Assembly: GCA_963281255.1 (NCBI GenBank)
Contig: OY725502.1
Coordinates: 2,170,001-2,234,000, forward strand
DNA from: Aphrocallistes beatrix
Lineage: Eukaryota > Porifera > Hexactinellida > Sceptrulophora > Aphrocallistidae
DNA length: 64,000 nt
Direction: 5' to 3'
Under the pieces are notes generated by a model, which saw only the letters and a list, made by a program, of their open reading frames with translations, was not told the DNA's origin and searched no databases. The position numbers and the translations under genes are program-made. Shown in pieces: positions 1-11,653 of this stretch; positions within the stretch are counted from its first letter, which is position 1, and each line of letters starts with the position of its first letter.

Positions 1-262
1 TCTTATTTTGCATTATGATTCGGCAGCATGTATAGTCGTATTACAGTAGGGCACGGATCACACATAGGTAGATCCTACATAATAGTATAGGAAGCACACA
101 AAAAATGTTTACCACCTTATTATATCGAGTTAAAAATTAACATTACTTTTTAGCAAATGAAGTAATATGCAAACTCTGAACTACACACGTGATTAAGTAT
201 CTCATTTAATGAAAGGGATGTACGTAAATGATTAGAATTAATAACGAAATAAAATTACTCAC

Positions 263-486
263 ATCAACAGCTGTTAAGCACAGAGGTGGATCATCAAATC
301 CAAAGATAGTTAGATTTAAATATTCGGGGACACTCCCTAATCCATTTGAATCAAATATTTGAAATTGAATTAATCTTGTTAGTTGAGATAAATTTCGGTT
401 AAAATTGACAAAGGTCGCATTGCTCAGAACAGATAAATAGGTTGCAATGCTCTCGATACCAAAAATATGCAACGTACCAATAGACC
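263..486 (-). CDS. Exon 12 (cadherin-like repeat gene), last one in the window
   Basis: The acceptor is tttctag and the donor reads GTTGAT|gtgagt. It is 224 bp, phase 1 in and phase 0 out, with 74 codons. It contains GTLHIFG, YLSVLSNATFVNFN, the strand FQIFDSNG and the boundary motif GFDDPPL. The gene continues to the left of the window. Confidence 0.9.
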
Positions 487-488
487 CT

Positions 489-2085
489 AGAAAAAATAAA
501 AGTAATTAATTACAGCATTAAAACACAAAATTTAAACTCGTTCAAAATAATTACTACAACCACCTTACGTGGACATGCGTGGTGCGGCTAGAGCACACGT
601 ATCCGCGGAGTAGTCCTACGTACGCCTGGAGGTATCATATAAACAAAGGCTCCCTACAAGCACAAAATATTTATTACTTTCACTAATCTATTTCAAAATT
701 TTGTTTACTTTATCCAGCTATCCTAAACAATCCGATAAAATCTACTTGGCATATAGATTCGAAAATACAATATTCGGAATCCACAACTAGGTTGGGGTCA
801 AGAATGCATATTTTCTTAGATCACAATCATTAAAGGATTATGGTTCTTTGGGTGTACTATATAAACATATTTTCTCCCATCTCAAAAAAAGATTTAGGGG
901 ACCACATGACATGATCATAGATTACAATTTACAAAATGTAAGTAAATAAATTGGTAATATTAAATGTGTTAGTACAACATATAAAGTCGACAATAAAAGA
1001 ACATTTTTGTGATAAGTTTTATTGACATTTCATATTTTACATAATAGGATATATATATTAAAGATGATGGCTGTGAAATCTACTGGTTAAATTCAAGATG
1101 TTATTACTACAAATAGATACGACCAGTTGTTAACGCTTCTTTTTGTCTCTGTTCAAATAAATGAGCTTAGTATGATCAGTTCAATTAGGCAAGATAATCC
1201 TTTTTGCAATCAAATTCAGGCACTTGTTCACAAGAGCTAAGTGTCAATAGAATTGGTTGATGGAATCGTACATAACTTGAGTAAGTATAGCCATTCCAGT
1301 TACTAGTTTTATCGTCTTTTCTACTGCTTGGGTATGACAGGGAATGTCTGGTATTGATCTTGGTTATCACAAATCTAGGTTCGGACTTGGAGGTTATCTG
1401 AGTTTACACTCAGTGAACGAATCAAATAAATAGTCTCTACAGCTCCCTTTTAATTTCATCATAAAGCCAATTCTGGCTAAAAGAACATTTTCACGTTAGT
1501 TGAAATGTAGATATAGTATATTATTTTCTCGTGTCAAACACATATCATGATGTAAAGGCCAGGATTACATGTCGTCAACTCCGGTGTGACATAATATAGT
1601 CCAGTTTAGATAGCAATTCCTACTTCATACATCTTAACCCTAGATTATCGAAAAGTCACGATATCGCGGATGTCTCCAGCCATTTTCAATGGGAAAGAAG
1701 CCATAAATTTGTACCACTGTGGTACATTTCGGTAGTCTTAGGTGAATAGGATCAGTTTTTCCAAAATATGTCTAAGTGGGATCATTTAATTACTAAGGGC
1801 AAGCAATCAAAATAAAAAACACTGGTATTAATTGTTCTTTATGGAAGACATTATATACTGTACTAAATCTATTCACAAGTCTGATAATCTGTTTCGAACC
1901 TTAAGGTTACGTGCACCCCCCTAAAATTATATTTTTGGACATAGAAAAAAGGCTGTAATCCCTCCTCTACATAAGTTTAAAAGATTTTAATATTTTAAAA
2001 AAAGTATGAATAATATGTTAAAACTAGGTCATGAGGAATAAAAGGTAGCAATATAACGAAATAGGGAACCTTTTCAGGATTTGTA
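489..2085. other. Intron sequence, nothing recognised
   Basis: AT-rich intronic sequence between exons 11 and 12. I see no splice-compatible exon, transposon terminus or RNA gene here. Confidence 0.5.
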
Positions 2086-2992
2086 TACAGGTAAACCTCC
2101 CAAAGCGGCACCTCCGAGTAGCGGCAACTCTCCGAGAAGCGGCATCATCCCATTCCACCGATTGATTTTCCTATACTAATAGTACTTCTTCAACCTCTGA
2201 GTAACGGCACATCCGAGTAACGGCAACCTCTGACATACGGCAGTTAAGTGAACTCCAGATTGAAATTTTTAATACAAAATTACCTCCGAGATACGGCACC
2301 AATCAGATGTATATGTAACAAACTAACAATCACTCATATACATGCCATTCTTAAGAACGTTTCAAATAAGAAGTTAAAATATATACATATCTATAACATA
2401 TCATCCATATTACATGATTGTAGGAAATTAGGTTATTAGAGGAGTCCGTCTGAAGAAAGGGCATCCACAATTTCCTTCATTTTATCTATGTAAATCTTCG
2501 GTCCATACAGATAATAGACACACGAAATCTCTAGGCCAAACCTGCTCCTCGGTTTATTGGTTTAGATTTAACCTCATCAAAGGCTTTGTTTATGTCTCTC
2601 TTCAAAAATTGTGAAGTTCTTGGTGCTAGATTATAAGGGACATGGCCTACAACCAGGCCGTCTTTCATAACTGATACTGCATACTTATCTTTAATATTGT
2701 CTGGCTCCCGGATAAAGTTCAAACGTCCTCCTTCCTCTGGAGTCCAAATATCCATATAAGCATGGTAACCTCTCACAAATGATTAGAGGAAAACGTCTTT
2801 ATAACCAATTTAGATTCATATAACCGATGTTCTTATAACCGATTACTACTGTATTAGTATCAATATATGCTATTTTAGCTTTTGAATAATATATTAAGGG
2901 TGTATACGAGCAACTTCCGAGTAGCGGCAACCTCCGAGAAGCGGCACAAAATCATTCTCCCGATGGGTGCCGCTTTGGGAGGATTACCTGTA
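2086..2992 (-). mobile_element. Pogo-like DNA transposon with AGCGGCA subterminal repeats and a HIRAN-like cargo
   Basis: The ends are inverted repeats of about 24 bp beginning CAGGTAAACCTCCCAAAG on the left and matching CAGGTAATCCTCCCAAAG on the right, each bordered by TA. Degenerate copies of CCTCCGAGTAGCGGCA recur at both ends. The element lies within the intron between exons 11 and 12. No DDE transposase remains; the only coding remnant is the HIRAN-like fragment. Confidence 0.75.
2446..2790 (-). pseudogene. HIRAN-like domain fragment inside a DNA transposon, frameshifted
   Basis: The minus-strand reading begins near RGYHAYMDIW and continues through REPDNIKDKYAVSV and VVGHVPYNLAP, then FLKRDI. 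HIRAN domains (DNA-end binding modules first described in HIP116/Rad5-type proteins) share the pattern of a REP-N-x-x-D-x-Y-AV core followed by GHVP. A stop occurs near 2533. A shifted frame then resumes with EISCVYYLYGPKIYIDKM and ends in GLL just before a stop near 2447, as expected for the domain's C-terminal strand. So the copy is about 110 residues with one frameshift. Family assignment is by memory of the motif pattern. Whether it belonged to the transposon or was captured is not decided by the sequence. Confidence 0.6.
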
Positions 2993-3029
2993 TATACTTG
3001 TATTAATATAAAATCAAAAGAACTGTTAC

Positions 3030-3213
3030 CTGAATAATTAGCTGAAAGTCTGAGATTTTCAGGAATAGACACAGAGAGGATGTCACCAACCATTCGATTT
3101 AAAATTATGACAGTGGCAGATTGTAAATCTGTGCTATCCGAGTCTGTTATCATAAGAGTTCCATTAATAAGGAGAATAGGATCTCCAGGTTCTTCATGAA
3201 AATAAACCACATT
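3030..3213 (-). CDS. Exon 11 (cadherin-like repeat gene)
   Basis: The acceptor is tttcctag and the donor reads ATTCAG|gtaaca. It is 184 bp, phase 0 in and phase 1 out, with 61 codons. It starts a repeat with VVYFHEEPGDPILL, then MITDSDSTDLQSATVIIL. Read-through past the donor stays open for about 20 codons, but only the donor used here keeps phase with exon 12. Confidence 0.9.
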
Positions 3214-3529
3214 CTAGGAAAAAGTATTTTAAGAATATAAATGAAAAAGAAATTCTAAGAGAATCGATCCAATTTGGAATATATACCTGTACTGTTTCAA
3301 CTAAGCACATCAAGTGCACCATTTAACACTCTTAGCTTGTCAGATAAAGCGCTTTAGCTATAAAAAGCATGGTACTCCGATGTAAATTTTGTTATGCTGG
3401 AATTTGGGTCACTGAATTATCCTCGAATAAAAAGCGATTCAAGAAATGAGAGAAATTTACAGGTTACGATTGATAACATTAATAATCATATGATGAACAA
3501 GAAACATAGGCATAGCTATTTTGATTTTT

Positions 3530-3660
3530 CCATGGTTAGCTGGGGTGGCGAGATTTGTAAACATACATAAAACTAATGTGGCATGCCACCCCCAAGTCAA
3601 CATAGCATTAAGGTCTGGGGTGGCACGTTCCCCCTGCCACCCCCGGAGCTACGCCTATCA
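3530..3660. mobile_element. Short MITE-like remnant with GGTGGC palindromic ends
   Basis: The left side GTTAGCTGGGGTGGC is roughly inverted on the right as GCCACCCCCGGAGCTACGCC. These resemble hAT-type termini of the TAGCCAGG class. No clear target duplication is seen. Confidence 0.35.
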
Positions 3661-3843
3661 CAAGAAATTATTATTTATGGGCATGTTAATAATCTGACAT
3701 ATACTTCCTGACATACGGAGAGAAAAATCAATTCAAAACATGCACTGGCTGGCCAATAGTATTTGAACACCACACTAGTCGCGAAACAAACACAACTGAT
3801 GAGTATATTGTTGCTGAACAATTCAGTTTACACTGACTGTTCT

Positions 3844-3936
3844 ACCGGGAGGTGTTCAGTAGAATAACCTGCGATAAAAAATAAATATGCCACTTATAGT
3901 GTTTTCCCCTTATCGATAGTGTTTTTTCACTTTTCG
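3844..3936. repeat. Dispersed repeat also found at 60515-60577
   Basis: The segment starting gggaggtgttcagtagaat and running to the TTTTTTCAC stretch is repeated with changes near 60.5 kb. The family is not recognised. Confidence 0.5.
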
Positions 3937-4084
3937 ACTTTTCCATTTCTACCTTCGAGGGAATTGGAATTGTGAGAGCATACTTACAGGGGGCATTTTA
4001 AAATTTAATTAGTTTCTTCAATATATAATTTGTAATATATAGTATTCAACAAACTGGTACAAGGATAAAGTGAATAACCGTTAC

Positions 4085-4220
4085 CTGAGAAACATGAATA
4101 AAAGGGGGATCATTTTTTGGCAAGATCGATATCTGAAGATTGATCGTAGAACTGAATAGATTATCTGAGAGTGAATATCTAAGAGTCCGATTTATCATCC
4201 CTGGTTCTGGTGCAATATTC
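4085..4220 (-). CDS. Exon 10 (cadherin-like repeat gene)
   Basis: The acceptor ttttcacag is preceded by a T-rich tract; the donor reads TCTCAG|gtaacg. It is 136 bp, phase 2 in and phase 0 out, with 45 codons. It encodes NIAPEPG, TLRYSLSDN and ISILPKNDPPF, the end of one repeat and its boundary motif. Confidence 0.9.
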
Positions 4221-4748
4221 CTGTGAAAACAAACAAACAGAAATATCACAAAGTTCATAAACTCATTGAACAACAACAAAGAGTATTTCAAATATCAATT
4301 TATAAAGTTAAAAGTTAATAATATGTTTAGAATAATTAAAGCTTGCGAATTGAGAAATACGGAACATGAAAAAGATAGAAACAGTTTCAGGAAATTTGAG
4401 ATATAATACACACTAAGGCGGGAAAAGCATAAGCATTTACAACACAAAAAAAGGTTACTTACAGAAATTTCATGCGCAACTTGTTTTGTTGAAAACAACA
4501 TTGTTAAACCGTGTATGTTAAAATGTTGAATTTAAAATGGCTAACGAAACAAAATAGGACCGTGTAGTATATATTGAATATTGCATGCAAAAATGTTGCT
4601 TGAAAGTAGAGCAGTGTTATATTTTTGTACAACATTTAGAATATTATTTTCATTTTAAATGTGCAAAATGAATATTGAACTGTAGATCTTTGCATTGATT
4701 CAAATAAATTTATAAAAACAGAATTTCGTAATAAATAAAAAATGGATA

Positions 4749-4928
4749 TGCTAAGACAGTGGTTCCTAAACTGGGGTCCATGGACCCCTCAGTGGTCCAC
4801 AGGATATATCAAGGGGTCCACAGGATTCGAAATTTTGTATTACGGTTAATAGGAGGGGTCCACAGAATATAGGAAAATTGCTATAAGGGGTCCACAGGCA
4901 AAAAAGGTTGAAAACCGCTGTGCTAAGA
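4749..4928. mobile_element. hAT MITE with perfect 8-bp target duplication
   Basis: The element at 4757-4920 begins CAGTGGTTCCTAAACTGG and ends GGTTGAAAACCGCTG, classic hAT termini. Flanking copies of TGCTAAGA at 4749-4756 and 4921-4928 are identical, the 8-bp duplication expected of hAT. The interior is 164 bp of GGTCCACAG-type repeats and codes for nothing. Confidence 0.93.
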
Positions 4929-5279
4929 ATTACACTAGAAAGTATATACCTCATATAAAATATCCTCAGGTTTAAAATCAGCAAAAATATATTAACAAAG
5001 GAACTAAAATGAACATCATGTTGAATATAAAATGAGGATTTTGTACATTCATGGCATTTCTGCTCAAGGTATTGAAATTATTTATTTAGGTTATAATATT
5101 AAAAATTTGCACTTTTTCCAAGGAATATGGCGTTACTACGAAAACGCATTTTGGTCATTTGGGATTATGTACTATATTAAAATCAAAATAATTAGGTATT
5201 CAAATTTTATGCTATTTGAGTTAATTCACTACTTCCTATTAAGCGATAATAGAATTTCTATCTCCAAATTCAATCGTTT

Positions 5280-5765
5280 AAGAGTTTAGACAAATTTACA
5301 AAATGTGACCAATATGATAAATTGTATAATAACTCGTAAATTATTGAATTTAGACATGGAAATTATACTATTATTTAATCGGGAGTAGTCTATTGGCTGT
5401 CAGTGATAACCAAGAGTAGGAGCGTGGGTTTAGGATCATTCCGAGAGCGCGATCGCACCTACCCACTAGCACCAGACATGGAAATATCTGACTGCTGCCG
5501 GTTATGGTCAATAGTGATCAAACTTTGGAGTCCATCTTCAAGTATTATACTCGTATACAACCCAAAAATTAATAATATACAGAAGCGAGAGAATTTACGG
5601 GTGAAGGAGCGGAGGCAGGAGTGCTTTCTGCGGTCTCTTGGACAACACCGTTGGTTGTCAAATAACATCAAATTTGAATGCCTAGCAATTGCGGTTTTCA
5701 TTATATTACCTCAACTGACCGAAATTCGTTTCCATAGCAACACTAAAATGTAGAGACATTCTATA
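5280..5765. repeat. Broken copy of the large palindromic family, with an unidentified insert
   Basis: The flanks (ttattgaatttagacatgga on the left, caacactaaaatg on the right) match the central arms of the palindromic family at 53.1-53.8 kb. Between about 5402 and 5655 an unrelated, GC-richer segment interrupts it. That segment is open in two frames but matches nothing I recognise. Confidence 0.5.
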
Positions 5766-5889
5766 AATGAAAATATAATTTTCGAATTAGCCCATTCACA
5801 ACTCGTGTCTATGCGAAAAAAATGGCATTCAAAACATTCAGAAGTGTCCTTAAATAAGCTCTGAAAATCACTTAATTTCGTCATATATA

Positions 5890-6133
5890 TACACTGCCTG
5901 ACCAAAAGTATTGGAACACCATATTGCTTTGCATCATGAATAATACTAAAATGGATCTCTCCAATAAAGCCAATTATTTATAACCACAAGAGCAAATGAC
6001 ACAAGTAGACACATATGCTAGTAGTTGCGCTTTGGAAAGAATTAATCTAGTATAGGAAGCTTATAAATTGACTCATTCGAGGATCTAGATTTCGAATAAT
6101 ATGGTGTCCCAATACTTCTGGCCAGGCAGTGTA
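5890..6133. mobile_element. Tc1-type MITE
   Basis: Inverted ends TACACTGCCTGACCAAAAGT and the complement of GGCCAGGCAGTGTA, with TA at both borders. It is 244 bp and non-coding. A further fragment of the large palindromic family follows at 6150-6300. Confidence 0.85.
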
Positions 6134-6810
6134 GCTTATTGGCAATCATTGCTAATCAAAAATTTTTTAACGGATTTGGGTACTTAGGCACAATATTTAG
6201 ATATACTGGTAATATTACATTCCTAAGCTCTATTCTGCGAAGTTAATGATTTTAGGCAGATCATGTACTAGTTCAATCATCTTCGACAGCATCCCTGGTT
6301 CATTTTTGAGAGATAGATGGAAAGCCTTATATATATATATATGCTGTGATATTGGACAGGGTGCATTGGGTATATTATTTTATTGGAAATGTTGATCATT
6401 TTGTCCCTTTCGGGTATTCTCCCGTCGATGATATCCCAGACAAGTTTTATTTTATATACATAAGTAATACATTGTTTATTGTGATAATAAAGCTAAAATC
6501 CCGCCCCCTCTGGCATAATCGCTATACCGAATATATGTTGGAATTAGGAGGAATTACTTGTATGTCGAATGGATTAGACTGAAAGCTGAATCCTTTCTTA
6601 GACACTCAACTCTACTTCTCCTGACTATTTGACTCATTATTTATATAATTTGGCTTATAATGAAAGTTTAGGAGGTTAATCTCAAAAAAGCTATATTTAA
6701 TCAGGTGGAACAGGTGGAATCTTGTAGCTTGGATTATTTAATTGGGTACAATATCAGCATTTTGGTATACTTCTACCAATGTATTCGTTTTGGATGGTTA
6801 CATTGCTACA

Positions 6811-7290
6811 TACGAGTCCATTCGAAAAGTAAGTTTCCCTCTTATATATCTCGGAAGTCAATAGAAGAATTAATCTAAAAATAATACACTATCTACTTCT
6901 ATGCCTTATTACTCTACATAATCGCCCTCAAGTTCAATACACTTTTCCCAACTGTGTACCAGAGCTTCTATCCCCCTCTGTACGCCGTCTTTGTCCAGGC
7001 GCCTAATCGAGTCTCTTGTCGCTCCAATAATCTTCTCTTCGTCTTCGAAACGAATTCCTCGTAACGATTCTTTAATCTTTGGGAATCTGGGGAATTAGGA
7101 GGGTAGGAAAGAATTTCCCAATCCCAATGTTTGGACAACTTCCTTTTTGGTGTGAGCTGGGGCATTGTCATGATGGAATATCACACCTTTTTCTTCGCAA
7201 GTTTGTCTCTCAAAATGGAGTGCATCGTGGTGGCTGAAATACCAACCTCTATGGCAAGGTCCTCACATGTTTGCCTCCATCAATTGCATT
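6811..7290 (-). pseudogene. Mariner transposase, C-terminal relic
   Basis: Read on the minus strand, pieces in alternating frames give DNAPAHTKKEV (catalytic second D with its usual context), LKNRYEEFVSKTKRRLLER, then WEKCIELEGDYVE, the usual mariner C-terminus. The 3' terminal inverted repeat lies at 6811 as TACGAGTCCATTCGAAAAGT. The N-terminal half, including the first catalytic D, is absent, and several frameshifts are needed. It is a dead fragment within the intron between exons 9 and 10. Confidence 0.75.
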
Positions 7291-7354
7291 CAAAGAATTT
7301 GATTTATTTAAAAATGATGATAATCGAACAAATCAATCATGCCAATGGTGTAAT

Positions 7355-8097
7355 TTAATAATATTAAAACTCGATTAATGAATGTTTATATATATGAATA
7401 TATACATATTTCTGTAACGAATTGATTGAAGAAACTGTCATACACAAAAAGCAGATATTTGGGATGTGGGAGCCCTTCGGCTATTGCTCCACTAAGTTCT
7501 GACCTCAGACGCAAATGTCGATTGAACCATGGAATTATGACGTCATCGTCACCTTCTTATAATTAGAAATTTCAGTTTATTTACTATAACAGCAATTTTG
7601 AGTGATAGTAAGAGAAATTAAAGAACTGGGTATATTAAAATTTTACACATACATATGTTACAACTATCACCAAAAAACGATGACTCATCACTCTGTTATG
7701 ACGTCATAATAATAATAATGATAATAATAATAATAATAATAAAAAACGAAAAATCACCAAAACTATCAATTTTTCAAATTTTGATGATAGTTGCATCATA
7801 TGTGAGGTATGTTAGTATACACATTCTATTAAAATTTCAGCCCTTTATCTCCTATAATAGCTGAGTAATGGTCGAAAAACTGAAATTTCTAATTATTAAA
7901 AAGGTGCCAATGACTTCATAATCCATAATGAGCCAACATTTTGGTCTGAACTCTGAACTTACTGGAGCCATAGCAAAAAGACCCCCAAATGCCAAAAATC
8001 AGCATTATGTGCCTTTTAGTTTCTCCAATCAATTCGTTACAGATATACTATATATATACGTATATACATATTAATCGAGTTTTAATAGTAAGGATTC
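7355..8097. mobile_element. Inverted pair of Helitron-like copies
   Basis: A forward copy starts near 7355 (ATTAAAACTCGATTAATG) and loses its 3' part at an (ATA)n run near 7745. From there a reverse copy runs to 8097, where the complement of TCCTTACTATTAAAAC is intact. Both lack the GC-rich 3' hairpin, so they meet tail to tail. Confidence 0.8.
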
Positions 8098-8594
8098 CTC
8101 CCTGCTTTCTCTCAGGCAGACATTCCAAACTTCGGTGTTATTAATGGGAATATTTCCAATATTTTCAGTAACACTGCTTGAGACAGATCCTCGTTTTGCA
8201 AGTCAACGAGTGAATCGCAAGAAAGTGTGAATTTTAAATTTTCCAAAATTGGTTTATAATCGTGTAAATTATTTTGGACAAGTTTATAAAGTTCTATAAA
8301 ACCTAACCATGTCTACATTAGACAATTCATGAGCCCAATTTTTCTAAATATATTATTGCTACACAATGATCAATTTATTCAAAACGGATCACTACATAAT
8401 GTCTCTAGTTCACGCTGAAACTGTACACCATATGGTTTGGATAAATTATACTGCACTTACTGGTATAGGGATATCATCATACATTTCAACCTCTATATTT
8501 TTATATGAAAAATGAGGAGCAGAAGGGTGATTTATTGTTGAAGTCCAAGTGAGGATGTTTGAGTAAATAAAATGAAATGATTTAACAGACATAA

Positions 8595-9548
8595 TCCTTA
8601 CTATTAAAACTCGATTAATGTTTGTGTATGTATATATACACTGCCTGGACAAAAGTATTCGTACACCCCATCATTCCCCATACAAATAGTTATAATACTG
8701 ATTTATTTAGCGAGTCAAGGTATTTAATTGGTAAGAGATACACTTAATTTGACTTCAAATTCGAATTCTCCACATTCAAATTACCCACTTTATAAGTTTT
8801 CAACTTAATTACTCTTCTTCAAGATTAATATTTTCAGCATTTGCTTTCCTATGCCACATGTCGCGAGTGATCACCATTGTATATGATGGCATTGGTGGTA
8901 TGAAGTGGCACAGTTTAAAAAATTTTAACCTTGTGAGAGTGTAAACAAGTTGAAAGATTAAAAAGTGAGTAATTCGAATATGGAGAATTCGAATTTGAAG
9001 TTAATTAAGCGTATCTCTTACCAATTAAATACCTTGACTTGCTAAATAAATCAGTATTATAACTATTTGTATGGGGATTATGGGGTGTACGAATACTTTT
9101 GTTCAGGCAGTGTATATATATATATATATCTGTAACGAATTGATAGAAGAAACGGCTAGGCGCAGAATGCTGATTTTTGGCATGTGGGAGTCTCTTGGCT
9201 ATGGCTCCAGTAAGTTCTGAGCTCAGACGAAAATGTCGACTCATCATGGAATTATTTCGTCATTGTCACCTTTCTTATAATTAGAAATCCAGTTTTTCGA
9301 CAATAACTCAGCCAATTTAAGTGATAGAAGGCTAATAGAATGTGCATATTAAAATCTCTCACATATAATGTAACTATCATCCAAAATTGATGACTTATCA
9401 CTCTGTTATGACGTCATCATTACGCATCAAAACTTTTTTAAATTGACAAATTTGATGATTTTTCGAGTGATATCGATTTTAACAGTAAGATAGACATATT
9501 TAGAGATATTATCTCCCTTGCGCACCGCAAGCAAGCGAAGCGCGCTTG
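8595..9548 (+). mobile_element. Helitron-like element, full length, carrying a nested Tc1-type MITE
   Basis: The 5' end TCCTTACTATTAAAACTCGA follows an A; the 3' end GCGCTTG precedes a T. Between the microsatellite halves sits a TA-bordered MITE at 8637-9114. Removing it leaves a typical copy of about 480 bp. Confidence 0.88.
8637..9114. mobile_element. Tc1-type MITE with long inverted arms, nested in the Helitron
   Basis: Ends are TACACTGCCTGGACAAAAGT and its imperfect complement with TA duplicated. The arms match for about 150 bp, including GGTATTTAATTGGTAAGAGA on the left and its complement on the right. A second, broken copy lies at 31489-31852. Confidence 0.9.
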
Positions 9549-9729
9549 TTATTTATATATTCAGGAGAAAGTGAAAATAACAAAGTTTTCGGAATACTGT
9601 TTGTAGTTTGGCAAAAGGTCAGTTCATGAACAAATCTTAAGAAACAAAAATAATTTCATGAAGATCTAGTTAACAGAAAATGAGCTATACTACAATTAAT
9701 CTTGGGGTTTTCAACACCGGTTTTTTCTT

Positions 9730-9890
9730 ATTTATCGTTTGTTTTTCTATTTCAGAATAGTAAAGCAGAATAAGATCGAATTTACAAAACCGGAATAAGG
9801 TCGAATTATTTCAACATTGGAATATGGCCGATTTGTCAAACCTAGAATAAGGTTGAATCATTTCAAGCCTAGAAGAATAAGGCCAAAATA
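9730..9890. repeat. Degenerate tandem repeat of about 33 bp
   Basis: The phrase ggaataaggtcgaatt recurs four to five times with changes. A related short run (cataagatcgaat and variants) lies at 14055-14125. Confidence 0.5.
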
Positions 9891-10031
9891 TCAATCTGGA
9901 TATAAAGGGAAAAGGAGTTTATTTTGAAAAATAAAGAATGGGGGTTGATTCTAGCATTTTTCGTTTTGTTAAGAACCAGCGGAGTTTCTAACGTTTTTTT
10001 ATGCAGAGTATTTTAAAAATCCGATGTCAGA

Positions 10032-11653
10032 GGCTTCATCCCAAAAAGTTGGGTACTTCTATCTGAGTTTAAGTTTACTGGTGGGAGCACGTCAAAATTA
10101 TAATGACAGGGAATTTACCTTACGTTCGATAATGTCACCAAAGGAGTTTAGGCACCACCAGGCAGTTTACGCCCGACATACTAGGTATTCTCAAAGTATA
10201 GAACTAGACCAATAGCTTGGGGCATTGGAAATTCCTGTACTACATCGCCAAACACCTTTAGTACATCAAAGGGTGGAGCAAAGCCAAGTGCTGGCAACAG
10301 GCGTATGCGTAAAGCTAGTTCCTCTTCTTGGTTGTAAACAGCGTGCAGTCCTTCAGTTTGTACTTTGCACCAAATATTCTGTGTGAGGCGAAAGAAGCAG
10401 CATTTCACTTGTGTAGTAGGCCACAACTGCTGGAAACTGTCAATGGCAGCCTTCTCAAGGTCCATAAGCATCCGAGATGGTTGAGCATTAAGTCAGAGTA
10501 ACTGGATCTGTTGCCACATATGTGTAGATAGCTTGGGTTTTATTAGGTAGGAGAATGAACAGGCTAAGTAGCAGATGGCCTCCTTTAGGGGTTCCGATCC
10601 TCCTCGGAGTGTATACAACACATACACTTGGGGAAAGAGGCTAGGAGCTGTATTAAAGGTACCATCAGCAAGCCAGCACTGAGAAACTTGTAACATTACT
10701 CTAAGATACCGTGAGGAGACTTTCTCCTACTATGCTGTGTGAACTATCCCTCGGTTTCCTCTACTTCCCTTTTAATGCCTATATTAGTCTCACGACAACT
10801 TACCTCCTGGTCTACTGGTCCATGGAGAGGCTCATTGTTCGCCCTGATCATCTCCTTACCCCTTTCTTTGTTCCCTTGTTTTGCAACTCCTCTCCGATCC
10901 ATTGCCAGTGTGACCATATCCTCTCTCCTCCAGTGACGCTAGGCCAGTTGGCAGAGATGTGGTGCTTAATGTTTAAATTTAGTGCTATATGTTATTCTTA
11001 TATAACGTATTTATTAATATTAATATTAGTATCACTAAAACTATAATCTATTAAACTAAGTAGTTATTAGCAAATGTGTCTTCGAATAGTAACTAGGGCA
11101 ATATCCCGTCCAGGGTTTAACTAGGTGCTCGGCCGGCACTTAAAGGTGCCAGTCTGGTGTCGTCCGAGGAGCCAAGGTGCTTGCAGTGTGATTCAATTTT
11201 GGTGTTGGTTTGCCATCACCCCTGGAATTACAAGAACCCCCTGTTTGGGTGCCATGTAACTTTTGTCACTTCCAAAAAAGTGACTGGAAAATCCTAGATA
11301 AAACCATGTTCCCGTCCCGTTTTGTAACTCATCTATTGAGGTCATTTTAAGTGTCTCGTTTTTCTATGAAATTCCTCAATTATGTCCCCTTTTATGCACC
11401 TGATAATACTAATCAATTGGGTTCCGCGATTCCACAAAATTAGACACTGACACGGTATTCGTAAGTGCACTGTATTTTAATCTTTTTAGCGGCACATGAT
11501 CCACATGGTTTCTTCGCTTAAATCATTGCTACCTAAACCCCTTTGGTGACATTATCGAAACGTAAGGTAAATTCCTTGTCATTATAATTTTGACGTTATC
11601 CCACCAGTAAAGCTAAACTCAGATAGAAGTACTCAACTTGTTGGGATGAAGCC
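10032..11653 (-). mobile_element. Mutator-like element with long terminal inverted repeats
   Basis: The ends GGCTTCATCCC and GGGATGAAGCC begin inverted repeats of about 130 bp: 10032-10168 on the left and about 11527-11653 on the right. Long terminal repeats plus an internal MULE-type transposase relic fit Mutator-like elements. A clear 8-9 bp target duplication was not found. Confidence 0.8.
10190..10700 (-). pseudogene. MULE transposase core, broken
   Basis: The minus strand gives QCWLADGTFNTAPSLFPQVY followed, after a stop and frame change, by LMDLEKAAIDSFQQLWPTTQ and VKCCFFRLTQNIWCKVQ. This is the MULE core: the first catalytic D lies in ADGTF, the second in MDLEKA, and the C-x-x-H region is represented by CCFFRL, so the usual H is R here. 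The intervening segment is shortened and several stops are present. The gene is non-functional. Confidence 0.8.

Noticed and set aside
8100..8235. Possible minus-strand exon reading DLQNEDLSQAVLLKILEIF
   Set aside because: No donor GT is found in the right place and the frame soon meets a stop.
8446..8560. Possible extra exon reading SAPHFSYKNIEVEMYDDIP with a gtaagt donor
   Set aside because: It looks cadherin-like, but no convincing acceptor is present. Exons 9 and 10 already join in phase and restore the EP motif without it. It could be a decayed or alternative exon.
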